DNA of 19,645 nt from an uncultured Flavobacteriales bacterium (GTDB lineage: Bacteria; Bacteroidota; Bacteroidia; Flavobacteriales; UBA1820), in assembly GCA_902478645.1 (NCBI GenBank), contig CABSLV010000030.1:1-19645 (forward strand), given 5' to 3'. Both the position numbers and the translations under genes were made by a program. Positions 7,335-14,609 of this stretch are shown piece after piece. Each line of letters begins with the position of its first letter. The first letter of the stretch is position 1. The notes beneath the pieces are model-generated. The model was not told where the DNA came from. It saw nothing but the letters and a program-made list of their open reading frames with translations, and ran no database searches.

Positions 7335-7763
7335 ATGTCCGAAACCTTGTCCTTCCGCCACGTGCGGGAAGAAGATATGCCCCGCGTAGCCGCCCGGATC
7401 GCCCCGCTGCTGAGCCGCGGCGTCGTCCTGTTGGAGGGCGAAATGGGCGCCGGGAAAACCACACTGGTCAAATACCTGGTTCGCGAACTCGGCTCGGACG
7501 ACGGCGTTACCTCCCCTACCTTCGCTCTGGTCAATCCGTACCTGCTCCGAAACGGGCAGACCGTCTATCACTTCGACTTTTACCGCATCGACGACCCCCG
7601 CGAGGCCTTCGACATGGGGTACGAGGAGTATTTCTACGGCGGCTCGCTCTGCCTGGTCGAATGGGGCGAGAAAGTCGCCGACCTGCTGCCCCCCGACCCG
7701 GCGCGGATCACCCTGCGCAAAACCCCGGAAGGCGATCGGGACATCGATTTTTTCGCCCGTTGA
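7335..7763 (+). CDS. tsaE: tRNA threonylcarbamoyladenosine synthesis ATPase TsaE
   Basis: TsaE is the ATPase of the TsaBDE complex that makes t6A37 on ANN-decoding tRNAs. The 142-aa protein shows Walker A GEMGAGKT (35-42), the switch-like SPTF (60-63), the HFDFYR motif (79-84) and LVEWGEK (108-113), all characteristic of the family, at normal length. ATG at 7335 is used because the consensus promoter lies between it and the earlier in-frame start. It is the first gene of a + strand run with the thioesterase, udk and divIC; the next gene starts 33 nt later. Confidence 0.94.
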   Translation: MSETLSFRHVREEDMPRVAARIAPLLSRGVVLLEGEMGAGKTTLVKYLVRELGSDDGVTSPTFALVNPYLLRNGQTVYHFDFYRIDDPREAFDMGYEEYFYGGSLCLVEWGEKVADLLPPDPARITLRKTPEGDRDIDFFAR

Positions 7764-7796
7764 CGCGCTTTCCCGCCGCGAAAAACAGAACCTGCC

Positions 7797-8555
7797 ATGT
7801 GTGAAAATACTCCGAACGAAAAACCGTTCCCTTCCGTCTTTACCGAAGACTTCTGCGTCGAATGGGACGCTGCCTGCGCCACGGGACGCCTGTCGCTCAC
7901 CGGGCTGTTCAACATGATCCAACGCATCGCCGGCAACCATGCCGACGTGTGCCGGTTCGGTTTTTACGACATGCTCTCCGCCGGACAAGCCTGGGTGCTC
8001 AACCGGATGCGCATCCGTTTTACCGAAATGCCCGCCTGCCACCAGAGTTTGCAGGTATCGACCTGGATACACACCTCAAACGGCGTCGTGTCGGAACGAA
8101 ACATGCAGATCGAGCACCAGGGTCGGGTCATCGCCCTGGCGAGCACCGTATGGGCCTGCATCAACTACGAAAAACGCTCCCCCGAACACATCCTGCTGCC
8201 CTACCCTGAATACCTGATGCGCGCCGACCTCCCCGTCGAAGTACCGCGTGCCGCCCGCATCCGCCTGCCCCAGCAGACGGAACTGCTGCGCGAATACCGG
8301 GTAGCCTTCAGCGACATCGACGCCATGGGCCACGTAAACAACATCAAATACACGCAATGGATCCTCGACAGCATTCCGTACGAGACCGCCCTGGGCATCA
8401 CCCGCGGAGAGATCGAGGTGAACTTCCTGGCCGAACTGCACCAGGGCGACCGGGTGCGGATCGAACAGGGCGAAACGCCCGAGGGGACGACCTTCGTCAT
8501 ACGCCGCTTGGAGGACGACCGCCCGGCATTCCTCTCGCGGTATTGCCCGCTGTAA
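7797..8555 (+). CDS. Acyl-ACP thioesterase (FAT family, double hotdog)
   Basis: The 252-aa protein has the two-hotdog layout of plant FatA/FatB and bacterial acyl-ACP thioesterases, which release free fatty acids from acyl carrier protein in the cytosol. The N-terminal hotdog covers about 12-130 and the second about 165-245. The second contains DAMGHVNNIKYTQWILDSI (175-193), where the family's catalytic Asn-x-His-x-Asn-Asn region appears as MGHVNN, with Gly in place of the usual Gln. The upstream hotdog has the acyl-pocket helix MIQRIAGNHA. Chain-length preference cannot be read from sequence. It sits between tsaE and udk, apparently a loose operon partner rather than a pathway neighbour. Confidence 0.88.
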   Translation: MCENTPNEKPFPSVFTEDFCVEWDAACATGRLSLTGLFNMIQRIAGNHADVCRFGFYDMLSAGQAWVLNRMRIRFTEMPACHQSLQVSTWIHTSNGVVSERNMQIEHQGRVIALASTVWACINYEKRSPEHILLPYPEYLMRADLPVEVPRAARIRLPQQTELLREYRVAFSDIDAMGHVNNIKYTQWILDSIPYETALGITRGEIEVNFLAELHQGDRVRIEQGETPEGTTFVIRRLEDDRPAFLSRYCPL

Positions 8556-8595
8556 AAATAACCCCGTGTGCTGTAACTCGAAGCGGGAAATCCCG

Positions 8596-8603
8596 TACTT
8601 TTG
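8596..8603 (+). promoter_or_regulatory. Putative -7 box (TACTTTTG) before udk
   Basis: TACTTTTG matches TAnnTTTG exactly. No good TTTG is found about 20 nt upstream, so the promoter is only partly supported. A small inverted repeat (CGGG-AAAT-CCCG, 8584-8595) abuts the box and could be an operator or the end of the thioesterase transcript. The box would give a start site near 8610, upstream of the udk ATG at 8667 and downstream of an alternative TTG start at 8601. Confidence 0.5.
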
Positions 8604-8666
8604 CACCACACGCATGACATTTCCATTTCATCACCTTTCACCCTATCCAAAACACCCACAAGCACC

Positions 8667-9296
8667 ATGTTGGTCATAGGCATTGCCGGCGGAGCCGGTT
8701 CGGGAAAAACGACCGTTGTACGGAAAATCCTCCAGAGCATCGACCCGCAGGATGTCGCCGTCCTTTCGCAGGACGCGTACTACCGCGACAGCTCGGACAT
8801 CCCGTTGCAGGAGCGGCAGCGCATCAACGTCGATCACCCGGACTCTATCGAATTCGAACTGCTCGCCCGGCATGTAGCCGCCCTCAAGCGCGGAGAAGCC
8901 GTCGAGGAGCCTACCTACTCCTACACCACCTACCAGCGCGGGGAGGAAACGGTCCACGTCGAACCCCGTCCCGTCATTCTGGTCGAGGGCATCCTCGTGC
9001 TGCAAAACGAAGCCTTGCGCAAGCTGATGGACCTCAAGGTATATGTCGAAACGGACGACGACGACCGCCTGGCCCGCGTCATCCGCCGCGACATCGTCGA
9101 ACGCGGGCGCACCGCCACGATGGTGCTGGACCGGTATGAGACCATCGTCAAGCCGATGCACAAACAGTTCATCGAGCCTTCGCGCAAGTATGCCGACCTG
9201 ATCATTCCCAATTACGGCGGGCTGGAGGTCGCCATCAATGTCCTGCTGACCGTCATCGAAAAAAAACTCGGAAAAGACCACACGCCCCGATTCTGA
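8667..9296 (+). CDS. udk: Uridine kinase
   Basis: Uridine/cytidine kinase makes UMP and CMP in pyrimidine salvage. The 209-aa protein begins with the nucleoside-kinase P-loop GIAGGAGSGKTT (5-16). QDAYYRD (35-41) and NVDHPDS (54-60) form the nucleoside pocket, and RVIRRDIVERGR (about 130-141) forms the lid. ATG at 8667 fits the family N-terminus; the in-frame TTG at 8601 would add 22 unrelated residues and overlaps a -7 promoter box. The gene ends 2 nt before divIC. An A8 run near the 3' end is unlikely to matter. Confidence 0.95.
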   Translation: MLVIGIAGGAGSGKTTVVRKILQSIDPQDVAVLSQDAYYRDSSDIPLQERQRINVDHPDSIEFELLARHVAALKRGEAVEEPTYSYTTYQRGEETVHVEPRPVILVEGILVLQNEALRKLMDLKVYVETDDDDRLARVIRRDIVERGRTATMVLDRYETIVKPMHKQFIEPSRKYADLIIPNYGGLEVAINVLLTVIEKKLGKDHTPRF

Positions 9297-9297
9297 T

Positions 9298-9639
9298 ATG
9301 CGTTCCCCGAAAGAAGCCCTCCGATCCTTTGCCGACCGCCATCCGCAGATCAAACGGACGGCCACCTACCTTCTGCGGCACAAACTGATGACCGTCCTGG
9401 TCCTCTTCCTGGTGTGGATCACCTTTTTCGACCGCAACTCCCTGCTGCTGCACGTGGAGCGCGAACGCAACATCGCGGCCCTTCAGGACTCCATCTCGTT
9501 TTACAAACGGGAGATTGAACGGCAAAAGACCTTCCTGCGCGAGTTGGAAAGCGACCCCAAGCAAATGGAAAAATTCGTCCGCGAACACTACAACCTCAAA
9601 AAGGACGACGAAGACATCTACCTGATCCGCCGTCCCTGA
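9298..9639 (+). CDS. FtsB/DivIC-like septum formation protein
   Basis: The 113-aa bitopic protein has a short cytoplasmic N-terminus, one membrane span (about 29-44), a periplasmic coiled coil (about 50-85), and the family C-terminal block EKFVREHYNLKKDDEDIYLI (91-110). FtsB/DivIC proteins pair with FtsL and FtsQ/DivIB in the divisome and signal to septal peptidoglycan synthesis. It begins 2 nt after udk, so it is translationally coupled or at least cotranscribed. Family assignment is firm; whether to name it ftsB or divIC is a matter of convention in this phylum. Confidence 0.88.
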   Translation: MRSPKEALRSFADRHPQIKRTATYLLRHKLMTVLVLFLVWITFFDRNSLLLHVERERNIAALQDSISFYKREIERQKTFLRELESDPKQMEKFVREHYNLKKDDEDIYLIRRP

Positions 9640-9669
9640 CCCGTCCGGAAAAAAATACGCAGGAAAAAC

Positions 9670-9714
9670 ATGCGAAAAGGGTTCCGATGCGGTGCATCGG
9701 AACCCTTTTCGCAT
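9670..9714. terminator. Bidirectional terminator hairpin, 21-bp perfect stem
   Basis: The arms 9670-9690 and 9694-9714 are perfectly complementary with a GGT loop. The GC-rich core (GGGTTCCGATGC and its complement) is followed by TTTT on one strand and preceded by AAAA, giving a T tract for both directions. It separates the convergent divIC and hydrolase-like genes and is only 30 nt from one stop and 16 nt from the other. Confidence 0.88.
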
Positions 9715-9730
9715 TCCCGTGGAAGTTCCC

Positions 9731-10723
9731 TTACCGGAACACCACCTCGGGAATGTAGTCCGAATACGCCCGCTCGCCCCAAAACTCGTAGCCCTTCCCG
9801 GCTTTCTCCGTCCCTTCCAACACCGTATCGATAAAACCGTTGCGTTCCACCAATACCGTGTGATAGATTTTTCCTTCGGGGTTTTTCTTCAGTTTGAACC
9901 ACATGCGTCCTTTCGGTTCCTCATAGAAGATGAATTCGTCCGTCTCGCTGCGGTGCAGGGAAAAACGTTTGGCCAAATCCGAAGCCATCGCCAGGCTGCG
10001 CCCCCAAGTACCCCCCGAGGCACTCACGATGTGTTTTCCATCGAGAATCACCGTAGCATCCTCGTACGAAGTCACGCACAGGCGATGCTCCGGATCCGCC
10101 TTGAGCCAGTCGGCCAACTTCTCCACATGGAGCGAATCCTCGTACCCGTAAGTACTGTCCAGAAACACAATCCGCTCGACCGACTCCGGGATACGATCCT
10201 GCACGCGGATGTACTCGAAGATAAAATACCCTCCACCCGAATGGCTCGACAGGATGGCCGAGGGGCGATAGGCTGTATACATCCCCAATACATCGTCCAC
10301 GATGGCCGGAAGGATTTCCGCCTTGTCCGCTGCGTGCTGCGAGCGCCAGGCTCCCCAACTTTTCCCGGCCGCCATCAGATACACCGTTACGATGTTGTAG
10401 TCCTTCCATTGCTTGCGCAGAAAACGCGTCTGGGCGGCGATGTGCTGGATGTCGTAATGCCAGTCGTCCCCCTGCTCCATGCGTTTTCCGGCCGTCCATT
10501 CGATGGTGTTTCCGTTGGGCAGGGCGTAGAAAATAACCTTCGTCGGCCGGTTTTTGTGCATCTTCCGGGGGGCATCTATCGTGATACGCACATCGGGATA
10601 ACGGTCGTCCAAATGGGTGATGCGACAATCCGAAAGGGGGGTGTCCGACGTCTCCTGGGCAGAGAGGGGCGTGAACAGTCCCGCGGCTGCCGCGAGAGAG
10701 AAGAATAAGTTTTTCAATGTCAT
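9731..10723 (-). CDS. Secreted alpha/beta-hydrolase-like protein, unknown substrate
   Basis: The 330-aa protein has a clear signal peptide (cleavage probable after PLSA, about residue 22), so it is periplasmic or exported. The fold is inferred from a nucleophile-elbow-like SHSGGG centred on Ser162, preceded by a helix and strand, then FLDS with Asp189, and a late His288 (IYHTVLVERNGF); together they could form a Ser-Asp-His triad. The early segment VIFYALPNGNTIEWTAG (63-79) resembles the oxyanion strand of secreted esterases. No specific family was recognised, and esterase or peptidase activity is inference. It lies downstream of another secreted small protein on the same strand, with a 64-nt gap. 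Confidence 0.75.
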   Translation of the reverse strand: MTLKNLFFSLAAAAGLFTPLSAQETSDTPLSDCRITHLDDRYPDVRITIDAPRKMHKNRPTKVIFYALPNGNTIEWTAGKRMEQGDDWHYDIQHIAAQTRFLRKQWKDYNIVTVYLMAAGKSWGAWRSQHAADKAEILPAIVDDVLGMYTAYRPSAILSSHSGGGYFIFEYIRVQDRIPESVERIVFLDSTYGYEDSLHVEKLADWLKADPEHRLCVTSYEDATVILDGKHIVSASGGTWGRSLAMASDLAKRFSLHRSETDEFIFYEEPKGRMWFKLKKNPEGKIYHTVLVERNGFIDTVLEGTEKAGKGYEFWGERAYSDYIPEVVFR

Positions 10724-10787
10724 ATCCGTAAATAATTATTGTTGTTCAAAGCACTGAAAACGAAGCGATGCTTCCAAGGACAGATCG

Positions 10788-11210
10788 CTAATCGAAGAAA
10801 AAGCCGATCTTTACCACGACCGGTCGGTTCTCCTGCACGTCGAACGAGCGGAATTCGATCGGAAAGGCGAGGTCTTTCTCCGTAGCGCCTACCTGAAAAT
10901 CACGCCGGGAGATCGGCCGGAAAAGCCGCGCGGAACAATCTACCCTATAATATCCGCTCCGGGTGGCTTTTGTCAGGCGCAGGGGGCGGATGTTGTACTC
11001 CCGGTTTTTCAGGCAGTGGTAATACCCATCCCTGTCCTTGAACATGGGCTGCGAGCCATAGAATACTCCAAAGTCACTGATATCCCCTCTCCACCCTCCG
11101 GAAAGCGTTTCTACGCGGACCCGGACATGGTCCGATTCCTCCTGTTGGGCTTGGGCACCAAGGGCTCCGAGGGAAAAGATCAGAAGAAGGATCCATCGAA
11201 AATGTTTCAT
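10788..11210 (-). CDS. Small secreted protein of unknown function
   Basis: The 140-aa protein has a signal peptide with a hydrophobic core ILLLIFSLGALG and a probable cleavage after AQA (about residue 21). The mature part is short, basic and rich in beta-type segments (for example HVRVRVETLSGGWRGDI and the C-terminal RPVVVKIGFFFD); the only cysteines are two in the middle. It ends in an aromatic residue run, FFFD. I recognise no family. A Bacteroidetes-type promoter lies upstream, and the hydrolase-like gene follows 64 nt after its stop, so they may be cotranscribed. Confidence 0.7.
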   Translation of the reverse strand: MKHFRWILLLIFSLGALGAQAQQEESDHVRVRVETLSGGWRGDISDFGVFYGSQPMFKDRDGYYHCLKNREYNIRPLRLTKATRSGYYRVDCSARLFRPISRRDFQVGATEKDLAFPIEFRSFDVQENRPVVVKIGFFFD

Positions 11211-11243
11211 GTTGTAACTGTATTGGTAGTATTATGAGATATG

Positions 11244-11276
11244 CGAAAATAGTGAAAAGCGCCTTTCTTTTTCAAA
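11244..11276 (-). promoter_or_regulatory. Promoter for the small secreted protein, overlapping a terminator
   Basis: On the minus strand, TTTG (11276-11273) and TATTTTCG (11251-11244) are separated by 21 nt. The -7 box differs from TAnnTTTG at one position. The -33 box lies in the loop and stem of the terminator hairpin of the preceding gene, so termination and initiation share DNA. The start codon lies 33 nt downstream of the -7 box. Confidence 0.5.
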
Positions 11277-11290
11277 AGAAAGACGCTTTT
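11255..11290 (-). terminator. Hairpin after the carboxypeptidase-regulatory-like gene
   Basis: The arms 11255-11271 and 11274-11290 are complementary apart from one mismatch (11262/11283). On the minus strand the hairpin is followed by T-rich sequence (TTTTCACTATTTTC). It starts 55 nt after the stop of the - strand gene ending at 11346, so it most likely ends that transcript. The stem is AT-rich, so strength is uncertain. Confidence 0.65.
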
Positions 11291-11345
11291 ATTCGTTTTG
11301 CTTCTCAGGCTTGGCTCCCCTCCCTGGTAAACAGACCAAAAATGA

Positions 11346-12134
11346 TCACTTCTGGGAATCCCCGGATTCCTTGGCCTTTTTGGCATCCATCTCTTCCTTG
11401 CACTTCATCAGTACCTGAAGCAGTTCCAGATCCGAAGCATGAAGCACCCATTTGGGATCCTGCTGGCAATAGATGAGCAGTTCGTCGATCTGTTCCTGGG
11501 TGAGTCCCAGGGATTTTTTGAGGAAGTCGCGGTCGTAGCGTTCGGCAAGCATCGTAGCCACTTCGTCTTCCTGGATCATCTTCTTGATCTTTCGGTCGTT
11601 GGAGAAGAAATGATTAACAAATTCCACCGGATTGAATGGATTGAGCCTTTGACCGGCCGACTTGTCGATCTGGTCCGAAGTCTTCAGGTTGGCCAGAGCA
11701 ACCGGTTTTTCGGACACCACCGGATCGAGCGAACGCACGTCCACTTCGAGGATACCGGTGAGATGATTGCCCCGCACGACCACATCGCCCAGTTCGTACA
11801 CCGCCGGAGTGATGTAAAACGAGGTATATTCCCGGTTCATCGTATTTTCGCTCACACGCACCGTTTCGTTGCTGTACCCCACGCAGGAGATGTACAGCGA
11901 ATCGCCCAGAGCGGCCGCAAGATAAAAGAAACCGTTCTCGTCGGTATTGGAGGCCTTGAGAGTCGTCAGGTTGACCACATGGACACTCTGCACCGGCTTT
12001 TTCGTGTACAGATCGACGATACGCCCGCGTATGACCTCTTCGCGCAACTGCGCATAGGCATCTGTGCAGAATGACAAAAAGCAAAGAAACAGCAGCAGCG
12101 TTACTGCTTTACCTGTGGCATGGGTATATTTCAT
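11346..12134 (-). CDS. Secreted carboxypeptidase-regulatory-like (beta-sandwich) protein
   Basis: The 262-aa protein has a signal peptide (core TLLLFLCFLSF, cleavage probable after AYA at 28). Residues about 34-115 look like the CarboxypepD_reg-like beta-sandwich found at the N-terminus of SusC-like and other envelope proteins: IRGRIVDLYTKKPVQSVHVVN, then NTDENGFFYLAAALGDSLYISCVGY. The rest (about 120-262) is helical and charged, with a Lys-rich end, and is not recognised. A start at 12134 fits the signal peptide; the in-frame start at 12212 would add 26 residues. It is divergent from pta across a 316-bp gap and followed by a hairpin. Its function is unknown; an envelope or cell-surface role is inferred. 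Confidence 0.75.
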   Translation of the reverse strand: MKYTHATGKAVTLLLFLCFLSFCTDAYAQLREEVIRGRIVDLYTKKPVQSVHVVNLTTLKASNTDENGFFYLAAALGDSLYISCVGYSNETVRVSENTMNREYTSFYITPAVYELGDVVVRGNHLTGILEVDVRSLDPVVSEKPVALANLKTSDQIDKSAGQRLNPFNPVEFVNHFFSNDRKIKKMIQEDEVATMLAERYDRDFLKKSLGLTQEQIDELLIYCQQDPKWVLHASDLELLQVLMKCKEEMDAKKAKESGDSQK

Positions 12135-12450
12135 CGTCGGTGAAAAAAGTATGAGTATTTGTTTGTACCGATCCTTCCCTGCAAAGGAGGCAACCCAATG
12201 AAAAGCAAACAACTAAACCTTTGCCTTCCCTTCGGGACACTCCCTGGCGTGAGGACCGGTACAAATTAAATCCAAATTTTAGATACGGCAATGAAGACAA
12301 GCCTTTTTTTAATACATCGTTAGCAACTTTTATGAAAATATTCTCGTCGTCCCCATTGCAAAACCCGCCGCCGGAGAGAACAATTTCCCGGCGGAATGAC
12401 TAACTTTGTGCATACCTACCACCGACGTATCGAATAAAACATCATAAGAC
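12135..12450. promoter_or_regulatory. Divergent intergenic region with pta promoter and inverted repeats
   Basis: This 316-bp gap separates the - strand secreted protein from pta. I see no convincing gene in it. It holds an interrupted inverted repeat (12162-12174 with 12253-12265, one mismatch), nested GCAAAGG/CCTTTGC arms (12181-12187 and 12218-12224), a 7-bp GC-rich stem (12368-12374 with 12388-12394) and a -7 box before pta at 12401. The - strand gene has only a weak TACTTTTT-like box near its start. Regulation of both genes from this region is inferred. Confidence 0.5.
12401..12408 (+). promoter_or_regulatory. -7 box (TAACTTTG) for pta-ackA
   Basis: TAACTTTG matches TAnnTTTG exactly and lies 42 nt before the pta ATG. 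No TTTG stands about 20 nt upstream; instead the GC-rich 7-bp stem at 12368-12394 covers the -33 region and might be a regulator site. Confidence 0.6.
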
Positions 12451-14544
12451 ATGAACAAAGCTGTATTTGTGGCCACATCCCACGCCCGCAGCGGCAAGAC
12501 CGCCGTTTCGCTCGGGTTGATGAACATCCTGGTGGGAATGGCCCGCAAAGTGGGTTATTTCCGTCCCGTGATCTCTGATCCGATAAACGGCGCCCGGGAC
12601 GAACACATCGAAACCATGCTCTCGTACTTCAACCTGGACCAACAGTACGAGGACGCTTTCGTATTCACCCGTTCGCAGATCGAACGCCTGACCAACCAAG
12701 GGAAACAGGACGTGGTGATCAGCCGCATCATCGCCCAGTACAAGGCCCTGGAGGAGCGCTACGACTACATCCTGGTAGATGGCAGCGACTTTTTCCCCGA
12801 AGGCTCCATCTTGGAGTTCGAGATCAACCTCGAAATCCCGCGCAACCTGGGCTTGCCCACCATCCTGGTCGAAGCCCAGAATGACCTCTCGGACGAAGAA
12901 TTGGTTTCGAACATCAGCCTGGTTTACAAACAATTCCGCGAGAGAGACGTCGAAGTCCTGGCCGCCATTGCCAACAAAGCCTCGGGCGATCTGAAAAAAC
13001 TGCGCGACGACATCTCCCTGGCTCTCGAAAACGACAACGTGCTCACCGCCGCTATCCCGGCCAACCATCGCCTGGACTGCCCCACGATGGACGAAATCCG
13101 CAGCGCCCTGGGGGCACGTGTACTGCTGGGACACGACTATCTGAGCAACGTGGTGGAAGATTCGCAGGTAGGTGCCATGCAAGCCCCGAACTTCCTCAAA
13201 ACAGTACTCAACAACACGCTGATCATCGTTCCGGGCGACCGCAGCGAAATCCTGATGGCCGCCGCACTGGCCAACCATTCGCCTTCGTGCCCCAACATCT
13301 CCGGCGTAGTGCTCACCGCCGGACTGCTTCCCGACCGGGAAATCATCCGTCTGTTCGACAGCAATATGCTCACCATGCCGGTGCTGAGCGTCCAAGGCAA
13401 CACATTCGACACGGCCGTAACCGTAAGCCGGGTCAATTCGCGGATCTATCCCACGAGCATCGACAAGATCGAAACCATGCTCCGCGCATTCCGCGAATCC
13501 ATCGACACCGAAGCACTCGAAAAGAAGATCATTACGTTCAAAACGGACGGCATGACCCCGAAAATGTTCCTGTACAACCTCTACAAGATGGCCAAATCCC
13601 AGCGCCGCCACATCGTTCTGCCCGAAGGGGACGACGAACGTATCGTTACGGCGGCTGCCCGCCTGGCCAACATGGACCTGGTGGACCTGACCATCCTCGG
13701 CACGCGTGAAATGGTGCTCGAAACCGCCATGCGCGCCGGTGTAGAGATCGACACGGAAAAAGTGAATATCATCGACCCGGTAAAAAGCCCGTATTACGAA
13801 GACTTCGCCAAGACGTTCTACGAGCTGCGGAAAAACAAAGGCATCACCGAAGAAGCGGCTCACGACACGGTAGCCGACGTCTCTTACTTCGGCACGATGA
13901 TGGTTTACAAAGGCCTGGCCGACGGCATGGTATCGGGTGCCACCCACACCACGGCGCACACGATCCTGCCCGCCTTCCAGATCATCAAGACCAAAAAGGA
14001 CGTCTCGATCGTATCGTCCGTATTCTTCATGTGTCTGCCCGACCGCGTAGCCGTATTCGGCGACTGCGCCGTCAACCCCAATCCCGACGCCGCCCAACTG
14101 GCCGAGATCGCCATCTCGTCGGCCGACACGGCACGGGCTTTCGGCATCGATCCGAAGGTAGCGCTGCTCTCCTACTCGTCCGGTACCTCCGGCAAGGGAG
14201 CCGATGTGGACACCGTACGCGAAGCCACTGCCATAGCCCGCGAACGCCGGCCCGACCTGCTGCTCGAAGGCCCCATCCAGTACGATGCCGCCGTCGATAT
14301 GAAGGTAGGGCGCAGCAAGATGCCCGACTCGAAAGTGGCCGGACAAGCCTCGGTGCTCATCTTCCCCGACCTGAACACGGGCAACAACACCTACAAGGCC
14401 GTCCAGCGCGAAACGGGCGCCTTGGCCATCGGCCCGATGCTCCAGGGACTGAACAAACCGGTGAACGACCTCTCGCGCGGCTGCACGGTGGACGACATCC
14501 TCAACACGATCATCATCACCGCCATCCAGGCACAAGACAAATAA
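12451..14544 (+). CDS. pta: Phosphate acetyltransferase (long, three-domain form)
   Basis: Pta converts acetyl-CoA and phosphate to acetyl phosphate, the first step of acetate overflow. At 697 aa it is the long form. An N-terminal BioD-like P-loop domain covers about 1-200 (nucleotide site region ATSHARSGKTAVSLG at 8-22). A DRTGG-type domain follows (about 210-330). The catalytic PTA domain runs from about 365, with KSQRRHIVLPEGDDERIV early and SYSSGTSGKGADVD and the PIQYDAAVD region later. ATG at 12451 matches the family start and follows a -7 box by 42 nt. ackA begins 65 nt downstream. A 718-codon open frame on the opposite strand is a GC-driven shadow. Confidence 0.95.
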   Translation: MNKAVFVATSHARSGKTAVSLGLMNILVGMARKVGYFRPVISDPINGARDEHIETMLSYFNLDQQYEDAFVFTRSQIERLTNQGKQDVVISRIIAQYKALEERYDYILVDGSDFFPEGSILEFEINLEIPRNLGLPTILVEAQNDLSDEELVSNISLVYKQFRERDVEVLAAIANKASGDLKKLRDDISLALENDNVLTAAIPANHRLDCPTMDEIRSALGARVLLGHDYLSNVVEDSQVGAMQAPNFLKTVLNNTLIIVPGDRSEILMAAALANHSPSCPNISGVVLTAGLLPDREIIRLFDSNMLTMPVLSVQGNTFDTAVTVSRVNSRIYPTSIDKIETMLRAFRESIDTEALEKKIITFKTDGMTPKMFLYNLYKMAKSQRRHIVLPEGDDERIVTAAARLANMDLVDLTILGTREMVLETAMRAGVEIDTEKVNIIDPVKSPYYEDFAKTFYELRKNKGITEEAAHDTVADVSYFGTMMVYKGLADGMVSGATHTTAHTILPAFQIIKTKKDVSIVSSVFFMCLPDRVAVFGDCAVNPNPDAAQLAEIAISSADTARAFGIDPKVALLSYSSGTSGKGADVDTVREATAIARERRPDLLLEGPIQYDAAVDMKVGRSKMPDSKVAGQASVLIFPDLNTGNNTYKAVQRETGALAIGPMLQGLNKPVNDLSRGCTVDDILNTIIITAIQAQDK

Positions 14545-14609
14545 ACCACGGGGTGGAAAAGTACTTCTCCCCGCAAAAGAACGTACAGAGAAAAACAAGA
14601 TTTGACGAC

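Noticed and set aside
9258..9266. A8 run near the end of udk as a second slippage site
   Set aside because: udk is complete in one frame with normal length, and the shifted frame gives no meaningful extension.
12221..12403. Possible 60-codon gene in the intergenic region before pta
   Set aside because: It starts at TTG, runs across the inverted repeat and ends in the pta promoter; no protein features.
12442..14598. A 718-codon open frame on the minus strand opposite pta
   Set aside because: It mirrors a firmly identified gene, has no recognisable protein features, and such antisense open frames are common in GC-rich coding DNA.
14031..14609. Upstream extension of the ackA frame into pta
   Set aside because: The family start MKILVLNSGSSS is at 14610; the upstream part is Arg/Pro/His-rich shadow of pta.
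14545..14609. Imperfect GGGG/CCCC hairpin between pta and ackA
   Set aside because: The stem is short and bulged with no T tract, so I do not call it a terminator or attenuator.
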